In this document: piece by piece, positions 43,631 through 53,363 of the stretch
Layout of the letters: every line of letters begins with the position of its first letter
Position numbering within the stretch: position 1 is the first letter of the stretch
Origin: Prolixibacteraceae bacterium
GTDB lineage: Bacteria; Bacteroidota; Bacteroidia; Bacteroidales; Prolixibacteraceae
DNA length: 64,000 nt
Assembly: GCA_019163175.1 (NCBI GenBank)
Contig: JAFLKN010000014.1
Coordinates: 1-64,000 of the forward strand
Reading direction: 5' to 3'
Made by a program: the position numbers and the translations under genes
Notes under the pieces: model-generated
Told to the model about the DNA's origin: nothing
Seen by the model: only the letters and a program-made list of their open reading frames with translations
Databases searched by the model: none

Positions 43631-45946
43631 CTAATATAAATCAGGCCTTTTCGGACCATCATAAGGTTTGGCTCCAACTAAACCGGGTTTGGATTTGCTA
43701 ACTAAGATCAATTCCGGATTTTTAGTTTCAGGAGCCTGAATAAAGCCATGATAGCGGGCCATCCAGTAATCTCTTAAAAAACTGGTTGGCTCCCTTACAA
43801 CCCTGCCGCCAGAACCACCATCTAAAACAGTGGCATTTCCGCTACCTATGTATACCGATGTTTCACGGGGCGACAAACTCTTTTTTGCACCTTCGTACGA
43901 AATATATCCGGGTTCAATATTCAAATCATCGCGCTCCGAATTTCTGTAGTTGTGCTGCACACAGTCCAAAGTCATTTCGCGCAAATGTTTGACCGCTTTA
44001 TCCAATTCGCATTCATTTCCGGTTAATGCACCATACGAGAAATTATACCAAGGCAAATGTTCCATTCGTTTCACCTCCCAGGTACGTTCGAGGCTGCGCA
44101 GATAAACTGACCGGAGGGCCGGATCGCTGGCATAGCGAAGTAGTGTATTGTAACTTTCGAATGCCAGATTATCGTCCCAAGGAGCTAATGTTGCAGGCGG
44201 AAATGTATTTTTCTGGCGGATTGTGTTGGTATGATAACCCCAGCCGATTAGCTGTTTCAAGCCATTACTGAATTTTGAATCACCTGTAATGGAGAAAGCT
44301 GAATGCATAAAAGCCAAAGCTTCCAGTCCGTTTATTCCGCGGTCGTTGTAACCATACGGACGCAGAAGATACTCCGGATTCCAGCGTGCCCAACGTGTTG
44401 GCTTTCCATCCATGTCGTTCATCATCCATCCGCATTTCAAGATATATGAAGCCATCCGTTGCAAATGTTCTTTGGCCATTTCCTTTTCTTTGCCTTCAGC
44501 CACCAAATCGTAAAAAAGCGAGACAGCATAAAAATGGGCAGTAACTTCATCACTCGAGGTATCGCCTTTCCAAAACCATTTTCCATCAGCTGTTGGATAC
44601 CATTTTGCGGGTAATCCGCCTGAGCCCTGTTTGCCCATTTCATCCTTATCAGCCGTTGTAGACCAAATAGATCGGGCAATAAAACCTTCGGTCTGCGTAA
44701 TTTTTTGCAGCCAAATCATTGCTTTGAACGATTCGATTGCCTCAGCTTTTGCAGTTGGATCACCGGTAGCAGCATATTTATAGCTCATTGCTGCCAGATA
44801 AGTGGCCGTATGACCACCGTCATTGTCGCTGACTTCGCGAACCCATTCGCCATCTTTTTGGTACAGCATGTGCATAAATCCAAGCCGTTTATGTCCCCAT
44901 TCGTTGATATGATTTTCGTAATATGCCGCCTTCTTCTGGAGTGTATAAGGTTCATAGTGAATAACTCCGACTCCCTTTTCTGTAGCCACATAAACCACTT
45001 TATCGCCAACGGCAATGCCATTTACCTGATCGCCGGGTAACCAGTGATCGCCCCCGAAATAATGCCAGTCGTTCTCAAGCATCCTCACCGCACCATTTGA
45101 GGTTCCAATCCAGACATCACCATCAAATCCCTTTTCAAGGCAAGTTGTATTCTCAACAGGCAGGCCATTGGTGCCTTTGAGTATGGTTAAAGTAGCGCCA
45201 CGCAGAACACCAAGACCTTTGTTGGTACCGATCAGCAAACGTGTTCCGATGCTTAGCAAATCGCGTGTAACTTTTGACGGAAGCATGCCCCAGTCGATAA
45301 AGTCCTCATTCACAACCAACCCATCAAAAAGAATTAATTTATCGGGGCGAAGTAAGTATAGGGTTCCGCCATAGGATTCAATTCGCTTGATTGGACCCAA
45401 CTCGACCGGAGTGTCATGCAATTGCGATCCGTCTTCCATAAGCATGGTCACATCGCTCGAATAGTAACCACCTTCAGGTTTAATCGAACTAAACTTACCG
45501 TTTTCGAACCTGTAAATTTCGTCTTTGGTAGCTGCGTGCAATTTTCCCTGGTGTATGCACAGATCGACGTATTCCCGATCGTCAATTTTTGTCCAGACTG
45601 TGCCCGATAATTTATAAATTCCTTTTGAGCTAAGTGCCCAAAGATCGCCAGCCTCTGGCATGAGTCTGCGAACTCCTTCCGGAGAATTCTTTTCGGCAAC
45701 AAAAGCTCCATTACTCAGTGCTGAAATTCTTCCTTCGAATACGGCATAGCATTTACTGTTCTGAACAGCAATGGATTGAACCGGCGAAATTGTAGGTATT
45801 TTTTCGGCTACCTCTTGCAAATAAACATTGTCCTGCTGCGGTTTCCACAAATGAGCCAAAGTTTTGTCTGGATTTTGAGCCGAAAGTGTATTGGACAAAA
45901 TGCTCAGAAATAAAGCAAGTTGAATTGATTTAAAGTAAGTTTTCAT
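43631..45946 (-). CDS. Secreted beta-propeller and helical-toroid protein, copy 2 of 4
   Basis: The 771-residue protein has a signal peptide (LALFLSILSNTLSAQ). The N-terminal half (about 45-325) is a regulator-type propeller with blades such as AGDLWALSSKGIYKL, IGTRLLIGTNKGLGVL, DGDVWIGTSNGAVRM and VVYVATEKGVGVI. The helical half repeats the shared blocks: VSDNDGGHTATYLA near 372, GFIARS near 418, WKGDTSSDEVTAHFYA near 462 and DGKPTRWARWNPEYLLRP near 505. GNECELDKAVKHLREMTLDC near 680 replaces the DWSI-N-x-x-R-x-D block of the other copies. The C-terminus ends with SYWMARYHG-like DYWMARYHGF. It is flanked by GH92 and a metallophosphoesterase. The function is unknown and a glycan-active enzyme is the best guess. 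Confidence 0.72.
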   Translation of the reverse strand: MKTYFKSIQLALFLSILSNTLSAQNPDKTLAHLWKPQQDNVYLQEVAEKIPTISPVQSIAVQNSKCYAVFEGRISALSNGAFVAEKNSPEGVRRLMPEAGDLWALSSKGIYKLSGTVWTKIDDREYVDLCIHQGKLHAATKDEIYRFENGKFSSIKPEGGYYSSDVTMLMEDGSQLHDTPVELGPIKRIESYGGTLYLLRPDKLILFDGLVVNEDFIDWGMLPSKVTRDLLSIGTRLLIGTNKGLGVLRGATLTILKGTNGLPVENTTCLEKGFDGDVWIGTSNGAVRMLENDWHYFGGDHWLPGDQVNGIAVGDKVVYVATEKGVGVIHYEPYTLQKKAAYYENHINEWGHKRLGFMHMLYQKDGEWVREVSDNDGGHTATYLAAMSYKYAATGDPTAKAEAIESFKAMIWLQKITQTEGFIARSIWSTTADKDEMGKQGSGGLPAKWYPTADGKWFWKGDTSSDEVTAHFYAVSLFYDLVAEGKEKEMAKEHLQRMASYILKCGWMMNDMDGKPTRWARWNPEYLLRPYGYNDRGINGLEALAFMHSAFSITGDSKFSNGLKQLIGWGYHTNTIRQKNTFPPATLAPWDDNLAFESYNTLLRYASDPALRSVYLRSLERTWEVKRMEHLPWYNFSYGALTGNECELDKAVKHLREMTLDCVQHNYRNSERDDLNIEPGYISYEGAKKSLSPRETSVYIGSGNATVLDGGSGGRVVREPTSFLRDYWMARYHGFIQAPETKNPELILVSKSKPGLVGAKPYDGPKRPDLY

Positions 45947-45970
45947 AGTTTTAGGTTTAGTGGTTCATAT

Positions 45971-46954
45971 CTATTTAACCCCCATAAATGAAGCCGGAAA
46001 GGAACACTCCTGAACTTTCTTTCCATCAGCTTCCCTGATCCAGGTATCGAATTCGTATTTCCCTTTTGTCAAAACGATGACACGTCCTCCGGGCAATGGA
46101 TCTTCAACATTTTTCATTTTTTTAGTTACGCGTCCGTATGCCAATGCAATATTGTGGTAAACACCGATGTAGTCGTTGATGTGATCGTGGCCCACAAATG
46201 TTCCCATTACATCACCACATTCGAGTAGTGCTGTAAACATTCCTGAATTGATTACCGGACTACATTCTTCTTCGTTTTTTACTCCGATTGCTTTAATTGC
46301 AATGTTTTTCCATGCCTGAGTATATTCAGGAAGCGGAATATGAAAAAATGCCAATGCCGGTAACGGTTGCCCACCATTTAATTTGGTAAATTCAGCACTG
46401 TTTTTGCGATACCAGGCAATTTGCTGAAAATCGATCCATCCATATCCTCCAACTTTGGGTTCCAGTGTACTGTAATCGTTGGAATCCAGACAATACAAAA
46501 CGGCTTCCGTTTTTTTCGTATTCCCCAATACAGGCAAAATAAAATTCGAATTTCCTTTCATATCGCCTTTGTCATTATTCAAACAGAATGGAAGGCTTTG
46601 AATAAAGTCAGCAACTTTCTTACGATCATAACCGCGCTCCGACTCGTGATTTCCAAAAACCACTGCCCACGGAATTTTTGCATTGGAAAATACTTCAGCT
46701 AAACGACGGAAACCTTCTTCCGGGTTCTCTTCAGTAACAATATCGCCGGTAAGCATTGCCAAATCAGGCTTTTCCATTTCAAGTACTTTCCGAATGGTTT
46801 CATAAACATCCAGATTATCGCCATCAACCAGATGGATATGCGTATCGGTAAACTGAACAATCTTAAACTTTCCTGAATCATTAAATCTCAATTTGGGGCC
46901 TGCCAAAACTGATTGAACAAGGAAAAAGCAAAGCACAAAAAATAGACTCTTCAT
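45971..46954 (-). CDS. Secreted metallophosphoesterase (small type)
   Basis: The 327-residue protein has a signal peptide (MKSLFFVLCFFLVQSVLAG) and all calcineurin-like blocks: IVQFTDTHIHLVDG near 33, AMLTGDIVTEENP near 67, VVFGNHESERGYD near 96, FFHIPLPEYTQAW near 205 and FVGHDHINDY near 255. It resembles the small purple-acid-phosphatase-like enzymes common in Bacteroidota and plants. It lies 24 bases before the propeller/helical gene and only three bases after the larger phosphatase at 46958, so the two are probably co-translated. It should act in the periplasm on a phosphorylated sugar or a glycan phosphate; the exact substrate is unknown. Confidence 0.88.
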   Translation of the reverse strand: MKSLFFVLCFFLVQSVLAGPKLRFNDSGKFKIVQFTDTHIHLVDGDNLDVYETIRKVLEMEKPDLAMLTGDIVTEENPEEGFRRLAEVFSNAKIPWAVVFGNHESERGYDRKKVADFIQSLPFCLNNDKGDMKGNSNFILPVLGNTKKTEAVLYCLDSNDYSTLEPKVGGYGWIDFQQIAWYRKNSAEFTKLNGGQPLPALAFFHIPLPEYTQAWKNIAIKAIGVKNEEECSPVINSGMFTALLECGDVMGTFVGHDHINDYIGVYHNIALAYGRVTKKMKNVEDPLPGGRVIVLTKGKYEFDTWIREADGKKVQECSFPASFMGVK

Positions 46955-46957
46955 ATA

Positions 46958-48736
46958 TTATTTTTTTATTTCGAAGGAATCGATCAGTTTGTTTTCATTG
47001 TTGTAGGTCTGGAAACTCAAATTGGTTCCTTCAATTTTCACATACTGGTATAAATGTCCGGTAGCATTACGAAATTCGGCATAAGGCTCCGGAGTCATTT
47101 CATGCTCCCGGTTCGGTATTCCAACTGAAATGATGTAGGCCGTTCCATCGTTATACGACGATACGACCTTACCCTCCTTCATTGGTTTCGACCGCATGTA
47201 GTAATGAATATGACCACCGAAAACCATATCGACGTGATATTTATCGAACAGCGGAACCCAAGCCTTCTGTATATCGAAATAGGGCTCTTCCCAGTTGTAT
47301 GGTGGAAAGTGAAACATGGCAATTTTCCATGTCGCCTTGCTTTCGGCCAGTTGCTTTTCAATCCATGGAGTTTGAGGCTCCATCGGAGAAGTGGCATCAA
47401 TCATCAGAAACAAGGTATTTTTATAGCTAAACGAATAGGTTTGTTCTGTCGGAACACCTTCAGGAGCGTTCAACGGATAACTAAACTGGTCGCGATAAAG
47501 CTGTGCACCCAGACCGGCGCGGTTATCATGATTTCCGGGAACTGCCATCAATGGAATTGAATTGAAAACTTCCCGTGAATACTCAAAAAGCTCGTCCCAC
47601 TGATTCCGGAACAAACCATCGCTAACCAAATCACCAACAATGGAATAAAAAGCAGCATCAGGATGTTGTTCGTATGAAAGCTTAAGAATTTCGCCAAACT
47701 TTGGGGAGTAATGCGTATCGCCAAACCATAAAAATGAAAAAGAATTGTCGTCGGCTGAGGTATTGAAGCTACTGGCTGAGGACCAATCCGCTGTCTTTCC
47801 AACCACATACTCGTAAGTTGAGCCGGGTTTTAAATCGCGCAACCGGGCGGTGAAATGGTTGATATACCGGTCATTCATCAGCAATCGGTCTTCCAATCGG
47901 ATTCTTTCGCCACCAACTATCTGCTCTTCAGTTGTTCCCTTTACCCGGTATTTAAGTTCGCAGGTGGCAACAGTGGTGTCCGTTCTCCATTGAATATCAA
48001 TTCCTGTTGAAGGATCGGAACTCCAACTTAAATGAACCTGATCGGGATTAGCGGATGATGGATATTTGCTTGACCTGAAAGCCCCGATTAAATGCGATTC
48101 AGCAGTTCTTCCTCTGGTTGTTGTCAACAATTTTTGACCTTTCAGCGCATCAGGGACATCTGTCAATACCAATTCGTCCCAATCGTGATAGGTAAAAGCG
48201 CCATTATCCAGATTTTCTACAAATTGATTTTCAGGAAAAAAATTGCTGAGCGTAAGCTGATCATTTGTATTCTGCGGAGCAACCGAAACAAAATAGTGCA
48301 TTCCCAATTCCTGATCAAAGCCATTTACACCAAGGCCTACATGACCTGATTTAAAAGATTTTTGCCAGACCTCATAAATTGTCTGCTCGTTTTTCATTGT
48401 ATGCTCAGTTTTCTGGAAACCACTTTCAGGCAGCCAAAAAGGAATGACCTTTTGTTCGGCACTTCTCATCACTGAAACCACAACGGGAACATTGACATCG
48501 AAACTCCAGTGCTGCGTAGCCAGGGCATCTTTTTCATTCTGAGAAAACAAGGCCATGACCAAATCATTATTCAATGCTGACAGTTGTTTTTCGTCGCTGG
48601 TCTGGTACAATTTTGTAATAACATCATCCATTACAGTTTTAACGGATTTTGCCTCATGTTTGCAGGAACTCAAGCCTGAAACCAACACGGATATTAGTAA
48701 AATCGGAAATATTCTTGAAAATTGATATGCCTTCAT
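46958..48736 (-). CDS. Lipoprotein purple-acid-phosphatase-like enzyme with extra N-terminal domain
   Basis: The 592-residue lipoprotein (VLVSGLSSC) has three parts. Residues about 25-210 are an unrecognised domain. Residues about 215-305 are the fibronectin-like purple-acid-phosphatase N-domain (QVHLSWSSDPSTGIDIQWRTD, quoted as HLSWSSDP and IDIQWRTDTTVATCEL). Residues about 315-575 are the metallophosphoesterase with LWFGDTHYSP, YSIVGDLVSDG, AVPGNHDNRAG, MFHFPPYNWEEP and FGGHIHYYMRS. The last two parts closely resemble the whole protein at 60583, down to the WRTDTTV phrase, so they are paralogues and the N-terminal 180 residues are an addition. It is separated from the upstream gene by a 110-base gap holding a hairpin. 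Confidence 0.85.
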   Translation of the reverse strand: MKAYQFSRIFPILLISVLVSGLSSCKHEAKSVKTVMDDVITKLYQTSDEKQLSALNNDLVMALFSQNEKDALATQHWSFDVNVPVVVSVMRSAEQKVIPFWLPESGFQKTEHTMKNEQTIYEVWQKSFKSGHVGLGVNGFDQELGMHYFVSVAPQNTNDQLTLSNFFPENQFVENLDNGAFTYHDWDELVLTDVPDALKGQKLLTTTRGRTAESHLIGAFRSSKYPSSANPDQVHLSWSSDPSTGIDIQWRTDTTVATCELKYRVKGTTEEQIVGGERIRLEDRLLMNDRYINHFTARLRDLKPGSTYEYVVGKTADWSSASSFNTSADDNSFSFLWFGDTHYSPKFGEILKLSYEQHPDAAFYSIVGDLVSDGLFRNQWDELFEYSREVFNSIPLMAVPGNHDNRAGLGAQLYRDQFSYPLNAPEGVPTEQTYSFSYKNTLFLMIDATSPMEPQTPWIEKQLAESKATWKIAMFHFPPYNWEEPYFDIQKAWVPLFDKYHVDMVFGGHIHYYMRSKPMKEGKVVSSYNDGTAYIISVGIPNREHEMTPEPYAEFRNATGHLYQYVKIEGTNLSFQTYNNENKLIDSFEIKK

Positions 48737-48774
48737 ATTTCAAATTGAATAAAATAAATGAGTAGAAATTTTAT

Positions 48775-48812
48775 AAAGGCGTACTGAAACAAATTGTTTT
48801 TCGTACGCCTTT
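48775..48812 (-). terminator. Hairpin between propeller/helical protein and phosphatase genes
   Basis: Arms AAAGGCGTAC (48775-48784) and GTACGCCTTT (48803-48812) pair perfectly, and the 18-base loop can fold further (AAAC with GTTT). It lies after the stop of the gene at 48847. The minus-strand sequence past it (ATAAAATTTCTAC) is only weakly T-rich, so it may be a partial terminator or an mRNA-end stabiliser. Confidence 0.5.
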
Positions 48813-48846
48813 AACCAAACCTAAAACCCCGTATTGAAAATTGTGT

Positions 48847-51084
48847 TTATTTTTTTATTTCAGGTTCACCTATTACACCAAGGTAACGGCCAATCCAATA
48901 AGGCAACAACCAAATGTCACCAGCACTATTTTCAGAACCACCCATTCCGGTATTATCCAGATTAAAACGGTTTTCGTTGTGTCTTGTAATCCGCAGTTCG
49001 TCGGGAGGAAGAACCTCTGAAATAGTTTGCCCCCTGAAATTCGGTTCAAGTTTCACAATATCTTTTCTATGGCTGTTGGATATAGACCAGTCTATCAAAT
49101 CCAGCGGATATTCCTGAAGGTACCAGACAGCCTCATTCAAGTCAATGTTGTCTGCTTCAACTAAGGCGGTCATAATATTCCAAAGACCCTCTTTTTCAGG
49201 GCGTTCAATCTCAAAATGATCAATAATTGCCTCTTTATATCTGGCTTTTAACGTGTCGTTAAAAGCATACCTGTACAAACCCCAATAACCACAATAGTAC
49301 ATTTCATCATCAGAGTGGTTCCATTCTCCTGACAACATTTTACTCCAATCATCAGCATCGGCTGGCGCAATGCCAATTTCCTTCATAGGGCGCATCAGGT
49401 TTTCAAAATACCCATGTTCCTTCATCAAATAGAAAGCAGCTTCTTTATATTTCTCTTTTTTTGTAAAATGGTAGGCTGTCTGCAACATCCCAATGATATT
49501 GGAGGAGTTAATTTTACGGTCACCAACATTTTTAGGACGAGCATTTACATACTCCGGATTCCAACGACCCCAACGGGTAGGCTTGCCGTCCCAATCGATC
49601 ATATAATAATCATTTTTCACAACATGCGACATTAAGGTATCAATCAACATGATTGCTTTATTCTTTAGTTCTGGTTCAGCAACAAGTTCAGCAATTGCAC
49701 CAAAAGCAAAGATATGGCCGATTGCTTCGTCGCTGCTTGTGGTCGATTTCCAGTCCCACTCAGGATCAACTGCATTTCGCCACGGTTCACCAACCACATC
49801 AGTTAAATTATAACCGGTTCTTTCAAACGAACGCGAAGGAAATCCTGAGTTTAAAGAGTTGATGGTATAAAGTCGCTCCATAGCATCGAGTGATTCACGA
49901 ATGTTCTGCAATGCTTCATCTGATTTGGTTACAGTATAACGAAAAGTTTCTCCGGCCAAATACATTGAAGTCCATAAACCGTCGTTGTCCGAATTTTCCA
50001 TACTTCCGGTAGTAACATCTCCATTTACCATTCTGGATACGGTTGCATTAAAGCCGGTTCGTATATGACGATCACGTACCTGTTTTTCAAAGAAAATGGC
50101 CTTTTCATGCAAAGTCATCTCTTCAAAACAGATTTTACCCAATCCGCTGTTCGTCAAAATTAATACTGAATTCTCAGGACCTTTTGAAATATGAATTACA
50201 GTATCCGAAGGAATCCATCGTTGCGAAGCATAGTAATTAAATTTACCATCTTCGCGAAGCATCATAGCACCCCAGGTTGATCCAAACCAAAGGTTACCAT
50301 CAATTTGACTAATTGAAGTTAGTTCCGTCCAAGGCATTTTTTTCTGAATCTCACCAGTTTGCTTTTGGGTTTTAGTATCAATTTCGTAAAAACCATCAGT
50401 TGTTCCAACAATCAGCTTGTTCGAAGTTAAACCCATGCAAGTTGCAGTGGCATCAGTTGTTACTTTCGATAACTCATTTTTTTCCGGCGAAAAGGCAAAA
50501 ATTGAAGGTTTACCTAAAATCCAGAAGAGGTTGTTCGATTCATCATACTTGATGTCTTTTACTTGTTCACCGGGAAGGGAACCTTCCCATAATTTTTTTG
50601 AATCTTTCAGTAAATTTAATGCCTTTCCATCTGAAATCAAGAAAGCAAAATCTCTTCCGCCGGCAAAAATCCTTGCATCAGCTAAGGTATGGCGCGAGTA
50701 CAAATTACCTGCCCATGCGTTGCTTAAAACAGCTTTATCATCGATATAAACGAGTTGATCATGATAAATCCCAATAGCAGATATTTTTTTATCCGAGGTT
50801 GCCCGATCCTGCATATCTTTCACCAGAGTTCCGGGGAAAAGAAATTGTCCGTTCCTTGTGCGCATTAAACCTTTTGTTGAAAATACTTGCACATATCCGT
50901 TTCGGTCTGCTACTGCATTTATCAGTTTTGCATCTTTCAGCTCCAGATTGTACTTAATACTGTAATCCTGAACAAAGGCTTTATCCTGATGTGTCTGAGT
51001 AACTTTCTTTTCAGTTTTTGTATTGCATGAAGCAACTGCAAAGGCCAAACTCAGTATGGCAATTTTTATTAAGGTTGTTGTCAT
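48847..51084 (-). CDS. Lipoprotein with beta-propeller and helical-toroid domain, copy 3 of 4
   Basis: The 745-residue lipoprotein (lipobox AFAVASC) is the same length as, and closely similar to, the gene immediately upstream (51100), from which it is 15 bases away; the two are a tandem duplication. The propeller (about 45-320) has blades such as DGNLWFGSTWGAMMLREDG and NKLIVGTTDGFYEID. The helical part has NSDNDGLWTSMYLAGETFRY near 363 (NSDNDGLWTSMYLAG), GFPSRSFERTG near 408, WDWKSTTSSDEAIGHIFAFG near 445, WDGKPTRWGRWNPEYVNARP near 510, and DLIDWSISNSHRKDIVKLEP near 675, ending IWLLPYWIGRYLGVI. The conserved Asp, Glu, His, Arg and Trp set in this half suggests an active site. No family name can be given. 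Confidence 0.72.
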   Translation of the reverse strand: MTTTLIKIAILSLAFAVASCNTKTEKKVTQTHQDKAFVQDYSIKYNLELKDAKLINAVADRNGYVQVFSTKGLMRTRNGQFLFPGTLVKDMQDRATSDKKISAIGIYHDQLVYIDDKAVLSNAWAGNLYSRHTLADARIFAGGRDFAFLISDGKALNLLKDSKKLWEGSLPGEQVKDIKYDESNNLFWILGKPSIFAFSPEKNELSKVTTDATATCMGLTSNKLIVGTTDGFYEIDTKTQKQTGEIQKKMPWTELTSISQIDGNLWFGSTWGAMMLREDGKFNYYASQRWIPSDTVIHISKGPENSVLILTNSGLGKICFEEMTLHEKAIFFEKQVRDRHIRTGFNATVSRMVNGDVTTGSMENSDNDGLWTSMYLAGETFRYTVTKSDEALQNIRESLDAMERLYTINSLNSGFPSRSFERTGYNLTDVVGEPWRNAVDPEWDWKSTTSSDEAIGHIFAFGAIAELVAEPELKNKAIMLIDTLMSHVVKNDYYMIDWDGKPTRWGRWNPEYVNARPKNVGDRKINSSNIIGMLQTAYHFTKKEKYKEAAFYLMKEHGYFENLMRPMKEIGIAPADADDWSKMLSGEWNHSDDEMYYCGYWGLYRYAFNDTLKARYKEAIIDHFEIERPEKEGLWNIMTALVEADNIDLNEAVWYLQEYPLDLIDWSISNSHRKDIVKLEPNFRGQTISEVLPPDELRITRHNENRFNLDNTGMGGSENSAGDIWLLPYWIGRYLGVIGEPEIKK

Positions 51085-51099
51085 TGTTTGTTGATTTAG

Positions 51100-53337
51100 T
51101 TAATTTTTAACCGGTTCACTTATAACCCCTAAATAGCGCCCCATCCAGTAGGGTAATAACCAAATGTCACCTGCACTGTGTTCATCTGTTCCGTTACTAC
51201 CAGTGCGGTCAATATTAAACATGTTCCCATTGTGTCTTTGAACTGGTCTTTCATCAGGAGGAAGTACTTCTTTTAAGGTTTGATGCCTAAAGTTAGGCTC
51301 CATCTTTTCAATATCTTTACGATGACTATTCATTATACTCCAGTTGATCAAGTCGAGAGGATGTTCCTGTAAATACCAAACAGCTTCTTTCAAATCGTAA
51401 TCGCGATCGCCCAGCATTGCTGTAAAAATATTCCAGGCGCCTTCTTTTTCGGGCCGTTCGATTTCCCAATGATCAACTATGGCATCTTTGAATTTGGCTT
51501 TTAAATCTTCATTCAATGCGTATCGGTACAATCCCCAATAACCGAGGAAATACATTTCATCATCGGAGTGATTCCATGCATCTGACAATTCTTTGCTTAA
51601 CTCATCGGCATCAGCAGGAGCCATACCAATCTCTTTCATAGGTCTCATCAGGTTTTTCAGGTAGCCGTATTTGTCCATGAGCTCGACAGCTTTCTGCTTA
51701 AACACTTCCTTTTTTGTGAAATGATAGGCTGTTTGCAACATAGCAATGATATTGGAAGAACAGATTTTCCGGTCACCCACATTTTCGGGGCGGGCATTTA
51801 CATATTCCGGATTCCAGCGCCCCCACAAAGTAGGTTTGCCATCGAAATCGATCAAATACAGTTCGTGATCGACAATATGCTGCATCAAAATATCAATCAG
51901 GTGGATTGACCGCAGTTTTACCGATGGATCGTCAATAAGTTCGGCTATGGCTGCCATAACAAAAATATGACCGATAGCTTCGTCGCTGCTGGTCGTTGCT
52001 TTCCAATCCCACTCCGGATCTTTGGCATGCTGCCAACGGTCAGGGTCTGACAAAACCTTGATATAACCGCTGCGCTCAAACGAACGTGCCGGGAAACCAA
52101 CCGGATTCGAATTGATCGTATACTGGCGTTCCATGGCATCAAGCGACTCCAGGCAATTTTGCAGGGCATCTTCAGATTTTGTAACCGCATACCTGAAAAC
52201 TTCACCACCCAGATACATTGAAGTCCATAGACCGTCGTTGTCGGAGTCACTCAGGTATCCGGTCGATAAATTTCCGTGTTTCAAGCCATCCCATGAAGCA
52301 TTAAATCCGTTGCGGATATGTCGCTCACGAACCTGAGTTTCGAAATACAAAGCCTTTTCTTCCAGAGTCATGCTTTTGAAAAAAATCTGACCCAGCCCTT
52401 TGTCTGTCAATATCAAGACAGATGCATCCGGACCTTCTGCAATTTCGATAACTTTATTTCCCGGTAGCCAACGCTCCCCATTGTAATAGTTAAACTTCCC
52501 ATCCGGACGAAGCATAAAAGCCCCGAAATCGGAACCAAACCAAACCTTTCCATTGATCTCTTTTACACAGGTAATTTCGGGGCTTGGAAGCTTTGTATGC
52601 AGTTCACCAATTTGTTTTTTAGAACTGGTATTCCATTCCAGGTATCCGTTTTTTGTACCGATGATTATTTTGCTACCTTTTTCGACTACTTCGAATGAAG
52701 TAAATCCTTTGCCATCAAAGACTTTACTCAACTTTTTATCTTTCAGGCTAAAAGTACTCAGCGATTGATTTCCAAGTATCCAGAACAAGCCATTTGCTGC
52801 CGAATATCGGATATCGAGAATAGGGTCAGTTTGGTTACCTGTCCACAATACTTTAGAATCTTTAATGCATTTTAAGGTTTTGCCGTCTGACACCAGAAAC
52901 GTAAAATCATCACCTGCGGTGAATAAACTGGCAGTGGGCATTTCGTGCTTCGAAAATAACTTTCCGGCCCAGGCATTGCTCAAAACTGATTTATCATCAA
53001 GGTAAACAAACTGGTTTTGATACGAAGCCAGATCGACTATCTTTTTCCCTGCCATGGGGCGATAAGACTTATCTGCTTCAAGCGTTCCGGGATAAAGAAA
53101 CTGACCATCAAAAGGTTTCATTAAGCCTGCCGAAGTAAGAATCTGAATGTTTCCATTGCGGTCGGAAGCGACTTTTAGAAGTTGCAGTCCTTCGGTAGTG
53201 GAGTAGTATTTTACACTGTAGTCCTGTAAGAAAGGCACATCTTTGTGCACCGTTTTTTGAGCTTTTGCCAGATTAATACCTAACGGATCAATCAGTAAAA
53301 GGCATAAAATAAAAGCAAATTGGTTTAGGGTTTTCAT
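51100..53337 (-). CDS. Secreted beta-propeller and helical-toroid protein, copy 4 of 4
   Basis: The 745-residue protein has a cleavable signal peptide (FAFILCLLLIDPLGINLAKA) and not a lipobox, so it may be released where its tandem twin at 48847 is anchored. Its blocks match the twin: DSDNDGLWTSMYLGGEVFRY near 364 (DSDNDGLWTSMYLGG), GFPARSFERSG near 408, WDWKATTSSDEAIGHIFVMA near 445, FDGKPTLWGRWNPEYVNARP near 510, LDLINWSIMNSHRKDIEKMEP near 673 (LINWSIMNSHRKDI), and IWLLPYWMGRYLGVI at the end. The propeller holds DRNGNIQILTSAGLMKPFDG and GKVWFGSDFGAFMLRPDG. It lies 26 bases after the metallophosphoesterase at 53364. Different cell locations for near-identical enzymes suggest staged processing of one glycan. 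Confidence 0.72.
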   Translation of the reverse strand: MKTLNQFAFILCLLLIDPLGINLAKAQKTVHKDVPFLQDYSVKYYSTTEGLQLLKVASDRNGNIQILTSAGLMKPFDGQFLYPGTLEADKSYRPMAGKKIVDLASYQNQFVYLDDKSVLSNAWAGKLFSKHEMPTASLFTAGDDFTFLVSDGKTLKCIKDSKVLWTGNQTDPILDIRYSAANGLFWILGNQSLSTFSLKDKKLSKVFDGKGFTSFEVVEKGSKIIIGTKNGYLEWNTSSKKQIGELHTKLPSPEITCVKEINGKVWFGSDFGAFMLRPDGKFNYYNGERWLPGNKVIEIAEGPDASVLILTDKGLGQIFFKSMTLEEKALYFETQVRERHIRNGFNASWDGLKHGNLSTGYLSDSDNDGLWTSMYLGGEVFRYAVTKSEDALQNCLESLDAMERQYTINSNPVGFPARSFERSGYIKVLSDPDRWQHAKDPEWDWKATTSSDEAIGHIFVMAAIAELIDDPSVKLRSIHLIDILMQHIVDHELYLIDFDGKPTLWGRWNPEYVNARPENVGDRKICSSNIIAMLQTAYHFTKKEVFKQKAVELMDKYGYLKNLMRPMKEIGMAPADADELSKELSDAWNHSDDEMYFLGYWGLYRYALNEDLKAKFKDAIVDHWEIERPEKEGAWNIFTAMLGDRDYDLKEAVWYLQEHPLDLINWSIMNSHRKDIEKMEPNFRHQTLKEVLPPDERPVQRHNGNMFNIDRTGSNGTDEHSAGDIWLLPYWMGRYLGVISEPVKN

Positions 53338-53363
53338 GATCTATGTTTACTTGTAATTAAAAA

